From positions 666,388 through 730,387 of the forward strand of contig NZ_CP019335.1 of assembly GCF_002813915.1 (NCBI RefSeq): 64,000 nucleotides of DNA. The letters run 5' to 3'. The first letter of the stretch is position 1. Every line of letters starts with the position of its first letter. Source of the stretch: Tenacibaculum sp. SZ-18 (GTDB lineage Bacteria; Bacteroidota; Bacteroidia; Flavobacteriales; Flavobacteriaceae). The translations under genes and the position numbers were made by a program. The notes under the pieces were generated by a model. That model was not told the DNA's origin, searched no databases, and was given only the letters and a program-made list of their open reading frames with translations. Positions 1 through 8,903 of this stretch are shown here, in pieces.

Positions 1-727
1 CAATTGGACGAATTCTTAAGATCTGCCCGATTGAAAGATTATTATCAGCTATTTCAGGAAACTCAGGATTTAAATCCATCATTTCCTGTTTTGTGATATT
101 ATAAAACCTAGTTAAGCTGTAAACTGTTTCTTTTGGTTTAACAATATGAGTAACATGATTTTTTAAGTCTTCTTCTCGTGAAATATAAACAATTTTTTTC
201 TCAGTAACTTTTACCTTTACTTCTTGACCAACACTTAGTAAGTTGTCTTTAATTTTAGGAAACTCTGGATTTAACTCGATTAATTCATCTTTACTAATGT
301 TATAAGTTTTAGTTAATCTATAAACTGTTTCGCCTGGTTTAACAATATGAGTTTTGTACTCATACACTGTTCTTACAATTTGAGTAGAATCTGGTGCTGT
401 TTTCACTTCATCCACATCAGTAGTTGGTTCATCTTGTGTATTATCAGTTTCTGTAACTTTACCTTTGTCTTCATCAGTTTCCTGAATTAAAGGTATAGTT
501 TTCTTAAATTCTGGATTCGGAATTACTATTGTGCTATTTGATGCAGGGTTTGTACCAACATCAGGATTTAACCTTTCTAAATCTTCCGTTTTTACATTAA
601 TTCTTTCAGCAATGTCTCTCATCGTTTCTCCCTCTTTTACCTGGTAAGAAATATATCTCTTTTGTTGACTACAAGAAACTAGAATCGCCAAGACAAATGT
701 AATAGCCCAAAATTTTATTTTACTCAT
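1..727 (-). CDS. LysM-repeat lipoprotein, partial (C-terminus beyond window)
   Basis: The reading frame opens with ATG at 727 and runs off the left edge, so about 242 N-terminal residues are visible. It starts with a short signal peptide ending in a lipobox (LVSC, Cys19), so it is probably an outer-membrane lipoprotein. At least three LysM modules follow, recognisable by recurring KxGETxYxLTxxYNI-type strings and the following LNPEFP segments, separated by an acidic Thr/Asp-rich linker. LysM binds peptidoglycan. In flavobacteria the gene beside guaA often carries a further periplasmic-binding-protein-like domain after the LysM repeats; that part would lie outside the window. It sits 49 nt downstream of guaA on the same strand and may be cotranscribed. 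Confidence 0.8.
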   Translation of the reverse strand, partial: MSKIKFWAITFVLAILVSCSQQKRYISYQVKEGETMRDIAERINVKTEDLERLNPDVGTNPASNSTIVIPNPEFKKTIPLIQETDEDKGKVTETDNTQDEPTTDVDEVKTAPDSTQIVRTVYEYKTHIVKPGETVYRLTKTYNISKDELIELNPEFPKIKDNLLSVGQEVKVKVTEKKIVYISREEDLKNHVTHIVKPKETVYSLTRFYNITKQEMMDLNPEFPEIADNNLSIGQILRIRPI

Positions 728-776
728 ATAACTTTTTTTAAACTAAAAATGAGATGATGTATTTTTAATTAGATTA

Positions 777-2312
777 TTATTCCCATTCAATAGTTGCAGG
801 AGGTTTAGAACTAATATCGTAAACAACTCTATTCACTCCTTTAACATTATTAATTATTTTATTAGATGTTTTTTGTAAAAACTCATAAGGTAAATTTACC
901 CAATCTGCAGTCATACCATCAGTACTTTCAACTGCTCTCAAAGCAACGACTTTTTCATAAGTTCTTTCATCTCCCATGACACCAACTGAGTTCACTGGCA
1001 GTAAAATTGCACCAGCTTGCCATACGTCGTTGTATAATCCGCTTTCTTTTAAACCATCTATAAAAATAGCATCCACCTCTTGCAAAATACGAACTTTTTC
1101 TGAAGTGATATCTCCTAAAATTCGGATTGCTAAACCTGGTCCTGGAAACGGATGTCTTCCCAGTAACTCCTTATCAATTCCCATTGAGGCTCCTACACGT
1201 CTCACTTCATCTTTAAAAATCATACGTAGTGGCTCAACAACTTCAAGCTTCATAAAGTCAGGTAAACCACCTACATTATGATGACTTTTAATTGTAGCCG
1301 AAGGTCCTCCGTTAACTGAAACTGATTCAATCACATCAGGATAAATTGTTCCTTGAGCTAACCATTTGGCATTTTCTACTTTAGCGGCTTCATCATCAAA
1401 AACTTCGATAAATACTCTTCCAATTGTTTTTCTTTTTGTTTCTGGGTCACTAATTCCGTCTAAAGCTGATAAAAAACGTTCAGATGCATCTACACCTTCA
1501 ACGTTTAATCCCATTCCTTCGTATTGCTTAAGCACATTTTCATACTCATTTTTTCTTAGAAGACCATTATTAACAAAAATACAGTGTAAATTTTGTCCAA
1601 TAGCCTTATGAAGTAAAACACCTGCTACTGTAGAATCTACACCACCAGATAAACCTAAAATAACTTTATCGTCACCAATTTTTTCTTTTAACCCATTAAC
1701 TGTTGACTCTACAAAGGAATTTGGTGTCCATTGCTGTTCTAAACCTGCTATATCAACTAAAAAATTCTTTAATAATTGTGTACCATCAGTTGAATGATAT
1801 ACTTCTGGATGGAATTGAATAGCATAAGTAGTTTCACCTTCAATTTTATATGCGGCATTTTCTACATCATGAGTACTAGCTAGTAAAACTCCATTTTCTG
1901 GTAAATTTTTAATGGTGTCTGAGTGACTCATCCAAACTTGACTACCTGTAGAAATATTTTTAAAGAAAATTTCATTGTCCTTTACAAAAGAAAGGTGAGC
2001 TCTACCATATTCGCGAGTATTCGATGGCGCCACTAATCCTCCAGAAAAATGCGCTAGATACTGAGCTCCGTAACAAACTGCTAATAAAGGTTTTTTTCCT
2101 TTAATCTCAGATAAGTCTGGATGTGGAGCTTCTTCTGATCTTACAGAGTATGGACTACCCGATAAGATAACAGCTTTAAAATTATCTATACTGTTTGGAA
2201 TTTTATTGAAAGGGTGAATCTCACAATAAATATTTAATTCTCTTACACGGCGCGCAATTAATTGCGTGTATTGCGAACCGAAATCTAAAATAAGTACGTT
2301 GTGTTGTTGCAT
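777..2312 (-). CDS. guaA: GMP synthase (glutamine-hydrolysing)
   Basis: This enzyme converts XMP to GMP with glutamine and ATP, the last step of guanine nucleotide synthesis. The N-terminal class I amidotransferase has the nucleophile Cys80 (AVCYGAQ) and the His168/Glu170 pair (QFHPEV). The PP-loop ATP pyrophosphatase motif LSGGVDS is at about 221-227, followed by the GMPS dimerisation domain and the typical C-terminal IEWE. The 511-residue length is normal. The frame is open to a TTG at 2318, but ATG at 2312 gives the usual MQQ-type N-terminus and is chosen here. All key residues are present, so it should be active. Confidence 0.97.
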   Translation of the reverse strand: MQQHNVLILDFGSQYTQLIARRVRELNIYCEIHPFNKIPNSIDNFKAVILSGSPYSVRSEEAPHPDLSEIKGKKPLLAVCYGAQYLAHFSGGLVAPSNTREYGRAHLSFVKDNEIFFKNISTGSQVWMSHSDTIKNLPENGVLLASTHDVENAAYKIEGETTYAIQFHPEVYHSTDGTQLLKNFLVDIAGLEQQWTPNSFVESTVNGLKEKIGDDKVILGLSGGVDSTVAGVLLHKAIGQNLHCIFVNNGLLRKNEYENVLKQYEGMGLNVEGVDASERFLSALDGISDPETKRKTIGRVFIEVFDDEAAKVENAKWLAQGTIYPDVIESVSVNGGPSATIKSHHNVGGLPDFMKLEVVEPLRMIFKDEVRRVGASMGIDKELLGRHPFPGPGLAIRILGDITSEKVRILQEVDAIFIDGLKESGLYNDVWQAGAILLPVNSVGVMGDERTYEKVVALRAVESTDGMTADWVNLPYEFLQKTSNKIINNVKGVNRVVYDISSKPPATIEWE

Positions 2313-2361
2313 CCGCAAAAATAATAGTTTGATTTTATTTTCGCTTGTATTTTTTTAGAAT

Positions 2362-3423
2362 TTAATATCGATATACAATTGCGTTAATATTCATACCCGC
2401 ACCTACTGATGCTAAGATGATTACATCACCTTTATTTACAATATGATTTTCAATTTTATTATTCAAAACTAGATCTAGTAAGGTAGGTACAGTTGCAACA
2501 GAACTATTTCCTAATTTATGGATGCTCATTGGCATAATAAATTCCGGTACTGGCTTTTTATATAATCTATAAAAACGTTTGATAATGGCTTCATCCATTT
2601 TTTCGTTAGCTTGATGAATGAACACTTTTTTTACTTCTGAAATATCGACATTGCTTTTATCTAGCGCAATTTTCATCGCGTTAGGAACATGAGTTAAAGC
2701 AAATTCATAAATTTTTCTACCATACATTTTTATATAACGCACGTTAGGATCTTCGTTTTTGTCATAGGAGTTACCGAAGAATAGATGATAAGCCTCTTTC
2801 TTCGCAAAGGTTTGAGAAGCATGACTTAAAATACCACTTTCATTATTGTTAGAAGCCTGAACAATACATGCCCCGGCTCCGTCACTATAAATCATTGAAT
2901 CTCGATCATGTTTATCTATAACTCTCGATAAAGTTTCAGAACCAATAACCAATACAGTTTTTGCAATTTCTGCTTTAATGAATGCTTTCGCTTGAATAAC
3001 ACCTTCTATCCAACCAGGACAACCAAATAAAATGTCATAAGCAACACAATTTGGATTATCAATTTTAAGTAAATGCTTAACACGTGTTGCTAAACTAGGT
3101 AAGATATCGCTTTGAATTGCATTGTTTTTGACATCTCCGAAATTATGAGCAAAGATGATATAGTCTATGTCTTCTGAATTGATACCGGCGTTTTCAATAG
3201 CTTTTTCTGCAGCAAGATACCCTAAATCTGAAGTGTTAAAATGATCCTCTGCATATCGCCTTTCTTCAATTCCAGTAATTATTTTAAATTTTTCAATTAT
3301 AACCGTATTATTAGATTCAAAGGATGAACCATCGGCATTTAAAAATCTATTACCACTGAATTGTTTATTTTCCTTCTTAATGTTTGGAATGTAACTTCCA
3401 GTACCAATTATTTCTGCTGTCAT
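2362..3423 (-). CDS. 3-oxoacyl-ACP synthase III (KAS III / FabH-like)
   Basis: A condensing enzyme of the FabH type, 353 residues. The catalytic triad is intact: Cys135 in FGCPGW, His270 in IHQAN and Asn306 in LGNSSVA. Residues 85-100 and the C-terminal ASVGAGMN match the thiolase-like fold. FabH starts fatty acid synthesis by condensing acetyl-CoA with malonyl-ACP. This protein is slightly longer than housekeeping FabH (about 330) and has an insertion near residues 25-40. It stands alone, not in a fab/plsX cluster, so it may be a second, specialised KAS III-like synthase rather than the main FabH. It lies 49 nt upstream of guaA on the same strand. Confidence 0.85.
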   Translation of the reverse strand: MTAEIIGTGSYIPNIKKENKQFSGNRFLNADGSSFESNNTVIIEKFKIITGIEERRYAEDHFNTSDLGYLAAEKAIENAGINSEDIDYIIFAHNFGDVKNNAIQSDILPSLATRVKHLLKIDNPNCVAYDILFGCPGWIEGVIQAKAFIKAEIAKTVLVIGSETLSRVIDKHDRDSMIYSDGAGACIVQASNNNESGILSHASQTFAKKEAYHLFFGNSYDKNEDPNVRYIKMYGRKIYEFALTHVPNAMKIALDKSNVDISEVKKVFIHQANEKMDEAIIKRFYRLYKKPVPEFIMPMSIHKLGNSSVATVPTLLDLVLNNKIENHIVNKGDVIILASVGAGMNINAIVYRY

Positions 3424-3649
3424 CTAAATAAATGTTAGGGCCTACGATAACAACAAATAAAAAGGATTTCGTGTGTATAACCTATAAATAACTAAATAGA
3501 TATTTGATTTTTATGAAATTATAAAATTAAAGGCTTTTAAATTAATATATTTTCAAAATAAAACCATTTTTATTGTGTTTTTATAACTTTTAAAATGTCT
3601 TTAACAAACTTTTTTAGTTAAAATAGTAAAAATGATAAAAATTTATCAA

Positions 3650-4132
3650 TTAAAGAAAAGTGCTGTCAAATGAAAAAGGTAATAATGAATTCAAAGACTC
3701 TACTTTTATGATTTTACCAGTTTCACCCATGAAATAAATTTGAATTGGTTCTTTTTGGTTAAACTCATATTCATATAAAACTTGTCTGCAGGCTCCACAA
3801 GGCGGTACAGGTGTTTTTACTTGGGTTTCTTTGGAAGCTGCTGTTAGTACTAGTTTTTTTACTGAAACCCCCGGGTAGTCAGAAGCAGCTTTCCAGATAG
3901 CAATTCTTTCAGCACACATACCTGACGGATAGGCAGCATTTTCTTGGTTATTACCAGTAACAACTATTCCTGTTTCTAGTAATAAGGCCGCTCCAACCTT
4001 AAATTTTGAATATGGTGCATAGGCTTTCTCTCTTGCTTCAATAGCTTTATCAAATAACATTTTATCCTCTTTCGTAAGTTCGCTAAGGTTTTCATAAACT
4101 ATGGCATCAATTGAGATATTTACCTTTTCCAT
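3650..4132 (-). CDS. cdd: Cytidine deaminase
   Basis: Deaminates cytidine and deoxycytidine to uridine forms in pyrimidine salvage. The zinc site of the tetrameric class is complete: Cys73 and catalytic Glu75 in CAER, and Cys112/Cys115 in PCGACR. The 160-residue length fits the small class, with a slightly extended N-terminus. It is separated from porV upstream by a strong terminator hairpin at 4146-4183, which sits just above its start, so its own promoter must lie in a very short space or read-through is used. The 226 bases between it and the KAS III gene are AT-rich with nothing recognisable. Confidence 0.93.
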   Translation of the reverse strand: MEKVNISIDAIVYENLSELTKEDKMLFDKAIEAREKAYAPYSKFKVGAALLLETGIVVTGNNQENAAYPSGMCAERIAIWKAASDYPGVSVKKLVLTAASKETQVKTPVPPCGACRQVLYEYEFNQKEPIQIYFMGETGKIIKVESLNSLLPFSFDSTFL

Positions 4133-4145
4133 TCTTAAGATATTT

Positions 4146-4183
4146 AGTCAAAAAAAGCAGTCTATAGACTGCTTTTTTTGACT
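4146..4183 (-). terminator. Rho-independent terminator after porV
   Basis: A perfect 38-bp palindrome with 19-nt arms, centred on CTATAG, whose outer part is an A7/T7 run. It forms a GC-containing stem with a U-tract in both directions. It lies 18 nt past the porV stop and just upstream of the cdd start. Confidence 0.8.
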
Positions 4184-4201
4184 AATATACGAAAAACACC
4201 T

Positions 4202-5299
4202 TTAATAGTTATCGTAAATTTCTCCTATGTCAAAGGCTAATGAAAAGCGTAATGTGTTTTCTAACGGATTATTTACATCAGAAGTATTAATTAAGTAAGA
4301 TAAATCAACTGAGAAAGCTTGAGCAGTAAATCCAGCACCCATTGTAAAGAATTTTCTATTTCCTTTATTTTCACTTTCATTAAAATAACCAGCTCTTAAT
4401 GCAAAAGCATTATTGTACATGTATTCCGCTCCAAGTGACCAGTTAACCTCTTGTAATTCTTCACTAAAGCTTCTGTCTCCTAAAGATGTAAACATTCCTT
4501 CGAACCATCCTCTAGAAGATCTAGATCCGCTTGATGGTACTAAAAGTTTTCTGAATTCAAGATTAACTCCTAAAGTGTTGTAGTCATCAAAAATAAAATC
4601 GAATCCACCACCAATTTTTGCTATGGTAGGAATAAAGTTCTCTTCTCCTGGTGTGTATTCAACTTTTGGTCCAATGTTAGCAACATTAACTCCAATTCTG
4701 TATCGTCCGTTGAAAGTACCGTAATTCTCTTCATCTGATTGATAATAAGCACCTATATCAACTGCAAAAGAGTTTACCGCTTCTAGTGAGTTATTATCAA
4801 CATCTAAATTAGAGTTAATATATTTTAAACCAACAGCCATTGAAAAGCGTTCGCTCAATTTTAAAGAATAATACCCTGATAATGCAAATTCACTTGGGTT
4901 GATAGTTCCTGTACTATTTCCACTATTATCAGTTAAATCAATTCTTCCTAAAGAGAAATATTTAAAGTCTACTCCCCAAGCACTATTTTCACTAAATCTG
5001 TTTATTACAGATAGATTCCCTGCAAAGATATCATCTGTTAAATTACGTAACCAAGGCACATAACTAACTCCTACGCTTAATTTGCTATCATTAAATGCGA
5101 TTTTGGCAGGATTATGAAATAAAGAAAATGCGTCTGGAGATGATGCTACCCCAATTTCACCCATACCACCGGCTCTTGCATCTGAACTAATTTGAAGGAA
5201 AGGAACAGAAGTTGTTATTGATCCTTCATTAACTTGTCCTCTTAAATTGAATCCTAAAAAAGTGAACAATAATAAGGTTAATGTTGTTGATTTTTTCAT
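4202..5299 (-). CDS. porV: Type IX secretion outer-membrane protein PorV (LptO)
   Basis: An outer-membrane beta-barrel of the FadL/PorV type, about 365 residues. In the type IX system PorV shuttles secreted cargo from the translocon to the PorU attachment complex. After a signal peptide (MKKSTT start, hydrophobic stretch ending near FNLRGQ) comes the conserved PorV N-terminus with PFLQISSDARAGGMGE and then alternating amphipathic strands to the C-terminus. The frame also allows ATG at 5314, but ATG at 5299 gives a compact signal peptide and leaves room for the TATATTTG element at 5323-5330. It lies immediately downstream of porU, the conserved order in flavobacteria. Confidence 0.93.
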   Translation of the reverse strand: MKKSTTLTLLLFTFLGFNLRGQVNEGSITTSVPFLQISSDARAGGMGEIGVASSPDAFSLFHNPAKIAFNDSKLSVGVSYVPWLRNLTDDIFAGNLSVINRFSENSAWGVDFKYFSLGRIDLTDNSGNSTGTINPSEFALSGYYSLKLSERFSMAVGLKYINSNLDVDNNSLEAVNSFAVDIGAYYQSDEENYGTFNGRYRIGVNVANIGPKVEYTPGEENFIPTIAKIGGGFDFIFDDYNTLGVNLEFRKLLVPSSGSRSSRGWFEGMFTSLGDRSFSEELQEVNWSLGAEYMYNNAFALRAGYFNESENKGNRKFFTMGAGFTAQAFSVDLSYLINTSDVNNPLENTLRFSLAFDIGEIYDNY

Positions 5300-5322
5300 T
5301 TTAGATTTTAACATTGTTTTGG

Positions 5323-5330
5323 CAAATATA
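5323..5330 (-). promoter_or_regulatory. Candidate -7 element for porV
   Basis: TATATTTG on the minus strand matches the Bacteroidota -7 consensus TAnnTTTG. No TTG is seen at the proper -33 distance, so this is only suggestive. If used, transcription would start near 5317 and favour the porV start at 5299. Confidence 0.3.
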
Positions 5331-5338
5331 TAATTTTA

Positions 5339-8300
5339 TTACAGTAATACGAGTTTCTCATATTTTTCAGATGTCAAATTACTGACTGTTGATTTTACTT
5401 TTAACTTATACAAATAAACACCCTTTCCGATTTTATTTCCAAAATCATCTAATCCATTCCAGTTAATTGTTCTAGATAAACCACCCGTGGTTTGAACTGT
5501 CTGATTAATTGTTTTGATTAATTTTCCAGAGATTGTAAATATTTGAACTTGGACTTCCAGCGGTTCGTTTGGTTTATTATGGTTGAACCAAAACTCAGTA
5601 TAGTTTGTGAAGGGATTTGGGTAATTTAGAACATTCTCCAAAACTAATTTTGTATCGCTTACAACCTCAAAGGTTAACGTGGCTTCAGACGAATTATTAT
5701 ATGTATCCCAAGCTTTTATTTTAATAGTATGTGTTCCCACCGATAAATCTCTAAGTGGATAATTAACAATACCTTTTGTAAAATCATCTAGTTCGGTTTC
5801 ATAAAAGTCGTTTAATATGATTGGTTCTGATTGATTGTCATCTATAATGGCTACAATATCATGATCAACCGCAGTTATGGAGGTATTGATTCCGCTAATA
5901 TCAGATAGTTTTACTATTAAATTAGGTGAAGTATTCGTTGTACCTCCATCAATGAAAGCCTCATCGTTCATGAAAAGTTGAATTTCTGGTCCAATGACAT
6001 CGGTGGGAGCATTGTCATTTATACCTCCAACAATAGCGTCCAAATTTATTCCTGATTTATCAATAATTTGATTCTCTCCGTAGAAACTCATTTTGGCGTT
6101 TCCATAAGTAATTTTAATATCTTTTGGAACTATAAATTCAAAACTAAATGTTCCATTTTGAACAGATGACTTTCCTCTGAAGATTTTACTTTCTTGTGAA
6201 TCAAACGTGTTGATAATCCCAAAACCATCATTATCTAAAGTATTTTTATCAATAGGTTTATCAAATATAGTAGTAAATACCGTTCCATTAAAGTCGTTAA
6301 GAGGAGTACCAGAAGTATCTGTAATAATCCCATCAATTTTAATTCTAGATAAAGCTTTTAAAGTGTCAACTGGTTGAGAAATTGGAACATCATTGATTCG
6401 GCTTACTCTGATGTCTGGTTTTGGAATAGCCAATTTCATAGCAGGATCACCGAAGTAATAAATGAAAAATCGCTGGCTACTTGAGGTTTCGTTTTTAGTT
6501 TTGATGAGATTTGTAGAAATAGTGTCGTCAGTATTATCAAAATTTAGTACATATTGAGTTAATTCTTTATTGAAAGTTTCTCCAAGTGAGATAAAAACAT
6601 CCCTAGTAGTTGTAATCATGCTAACAGCTCCACCATTTGGATTTAAAAATAATTGTTCTCCTGCAGTGTCACGCAAAGGGTTGTCAAATCTTGAAAATTC
6701 ACAGGTTACTGTTATAAATAGTGGTAAATTATTATTATTAAACTCTTGTATTTGTGGGATTTCAAGGATTCTTTCCGCAGCCAACCCATCTTCACCACCA
6801 TGACCAAAATAATCTAATACTAAAGTTCCCTTTTCAATAGCATTTGTTATGGCATTTTTAACTTGTGGGTAACGTTCACCACCTGATGAGTTTTCTTGTT
6901 TGAACGCATCTGCGTATATTTTATTTACGTTTAATATAGGTTTGTACTTTTTTATACTGTCTGCTACTTCTTCTAATCCTGATTGTAAAGTAGCATCCGT
7001 GGAAACATCTATATCATCTGCGACCAAAGTTACAGTGTTTCTCCAATCACCAAAAGAAGAACTATCATAATATTTTAAAATTTTATTGACAACCTGATTT
7101 GCTTGCTGAACAGTGGTAACAGGAATTCTTCCAGAACTAATATCAATGTCGTCACTTCCTAACATCCTTCCATCATTATCATCAATCATTACAAAATAAT
7201 CATCTGTAACATAGGAAGATACTAAATCAAAACTTTGAACGGCATGAAATGTTGGGACTATATTATTGTTGCTTGAAATTCTATCTTTAAAATCATAGGA
7301 AGAATCTCCAAAAAAACACACATACTTCAACATATTTACTGAGGAGTTATCGTGAAGGTATTTTATAAAATCCCTTATCCCAGTAATATCTTTACTACCT
7401 GAAGAAAACTCATTGTAAATTTCTGATAATAAAATAACTCTAGAATTAAGATTACTATTTACTTGATGAAAATCTGCTAACCTCTTTGCTTCACTCAATA
7501 ATTCTTGATTAGTGATTACCAAATATTCAATATTAGAAAGTGCGTGTAAATTTTGATTAGGAACAGTTTTTTCTTGTATTTGTTTAGGACTATAGAGATC
7601 ATTTTCATTAAGAACAACATACTCGTTTAAATTACCACCGTTAGCTCTGAACGAAAATAGGTCTGTTGAAGGAGATTCGTTTTGAATATTTTTAATATTA
7701 AGAGGATCAGAAACATTCCAAACTTGGAATATGTCTGTTGAGTTTGAAATATTGTATTCAACAATACCTACTGTTTTTGCTTCTGCAAAACTTCTGAAGC
7801 TAAATTGTTTTCCAGAAGATGTTAAATTTTTCTTTCCTATGATTTCAATATAATCTAAAAATGATTTTGCAGAAGGATTTCCATTGTTATTATAATCAAT
7901 TTGTACACTTACTGAATTAGAAGAGGTACTCGTAATTGTACTTTGTCCATATCGTGCTAGTCCAGAAGAGGTTGAGCTCGAAACAGGAGGGAAGCTAATA
8001 GATGAAGAATTTGTTCCATTTACCAAAATATTCATATTTGACGATATCGTAGATTGGGCTACAGCCGTCACTTTAACATTTATATTAGATTGTGCTAGAG
8101 CATTTTCAAAAGGGATTGTAAAAGTTTGATTTCTTTCTACCGAAAAGTTTTCACCAAACCATAATCTTCCTACTGCTAAGAGGTTCGTGTTCTCTCTTTC
8201 ATAAAAAACAAAGTCATCAAAAGTATCTATTGAAGTTACTGAATTTCCAGTTAGTAAGGGACTATTAGTAATTCTTTTTCCTGGTGTATCTCCTACAGTG

Positions 8301-8719
8301 ATAAAATAAAAAGCTTCCTCATTATAAATATTTTGAATATGTGATGCAGTTTCGTTGGATATATCTATCTCCCAACTATGAGGTCCAACACCATAAAATA
8401 AAATATAATCGTCACTATTAAAAGAGCCATCGTTTTCACCTCGAACAATGATGGCATTTTCCTGTAAATCATTATACCTTAAAGCAGAAGCAAATTCAGG
8501 TAAAGTTTTACCTCCATTTCCATAAATTTTTATGTTTCGTGGATCAATGTTATTCGTGTTAATACCCAAGTCTCGCAAAAAATTCATGTCAATTCTGAAA
8601 ACACCTGTTGTATCAATGGCAAATTTAAACCAAGTTCCACTTGATAGAACAGAGTTGGTAGTTTGGCTAACCCCGATAAAACTAATGATTAATATGGTAA
8701 GAGTTAATAGTCTTTTCAT
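5339..8719 (-). CDS. porU: Type IX secretion system sortase PorU
   Basis: A C25 (gingipain-like) cysteine protease of 1126 residues. PorU removes the C-terminal sorting signal of type IX cargo and attaches the protein to the cell surface. A signal peptide is followed by a beta-rich N-terminal region; the peptidase domain spans about 395-770, with catalytic His640 in DYFGHGGED and Cys673 in TVTCEFSRFDN. Ig-like strands follow, and the end is itself a type A sorting-like domain with NYPNPFTN at about 1035 and GKGVYLYKLKV near the C-terminus, the expected PorU architecture. It is cotranscribed with or immediately precedes porV, and is divergent from gldJ. Confidence 0.95.
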   Translation of the reverse strand: MKRLLTLTILIISFIGVSQTTNSVLSSGTWFKFAIDTTGVFRIDMNFLRDLGINTNNIDPRNIKIYGNGGKTLPEFASALRYNDLQENAIIVRGENDGSFNSDDYILFYGVGPHSWEIDISNETASHIQNIYNEEAFYFITVGDTPGKRITNSPLLTGNSVTSIDTFDDFVFYERENTNLLAVGRLWFGENFSVERNQTFTIPFENALAQSNINVKVTAVAQSTISSNMNILVNGTNSSSISFPPVSSSTSSGLARYGQSTITSTSSNSVSVQIDYNNNGNPSAKSFLDYIEIIGKKNLTSSGKQFSFRSFAEAKTVGIVEYNISNSTDIFQVWNVSDPLNIKNIQNESPSTDLFSFRANGGNLNEYVVLNENDLYSPKQIQEKTVPNQNLHALSNIEYLVITNQELLSEAKRLADFHQVNSNLNSRVILLSEIYNEFSSGSKDITGIRDFIKYLHDNSSVNMLKYVCFFGDSSYDFKDRISSNNNIVPTFHAVQSFDLVSSYVTDDYFVMIDDNDGRMLGSDDIDISSGRIPVTTVQQANQVVNKILKYYDSSSFGDWRNTVTLVADDIDVSTDATLQSGLEEVADSIKKYKPILNVNKIYADAFKQENSSGGERYPQVKNAITNAIEKGTLVLDYFGHGGEDGLAAERILEIPQIQEFNNNNLPLFITVTCEFSRFDNPLRDTAGEQLFLNPNGGAVSMITTTRDVFISLGETFNKELTQYVLNFDNTDDTISTNLIKTKNETSSSQRFFIYYFGDPAMKLAIPKPDIRVSRINDVPISQPVDTLKALSRIKIDGIITDTSGTPLNDFNGTVFTTIFDKPIDKNTLDNDGFGIINTFDSQESKIFRGKSSVQNGTFSFEFIVPKDIKITYGNAKMSFYGENQIIDKSGINLDAIVGGINDNAPTDVIGPEIQLFMNDEAFIDGGTTNTSPNLIVKLSDISGINTSITAVDHDIVAIIDDNQSEPIILNDFYETELDDFTKGIVNYPLRDLSVGTHTIKIKAWDTYNNSSEATLTFEVVSDTKLVLENVLNYPNPFTNYTEFWFNHNKPNEPLEVQVQIFTISGKLIKTINQTVQTTGGLSRTINWNGLDDFGNKIGKGVYLYKLKVKSTVSNLTSEKYEKLVLL

Positions 8720-8903
8720 AAATTCATTATAATAACGAATTGGTTATTACGTTAGTATATGTTTTGCAAGATTACTTATAATAAAATGAAAAAACAATCG
8801 TTTTGAAATAGTATTTAGAACCTATAATAAAATTATTATATTTATATATTCATATTCAATGATAAATGTTGTAAATTGCCGCACCCTAAAAATAAGTAAA
8901 TAC

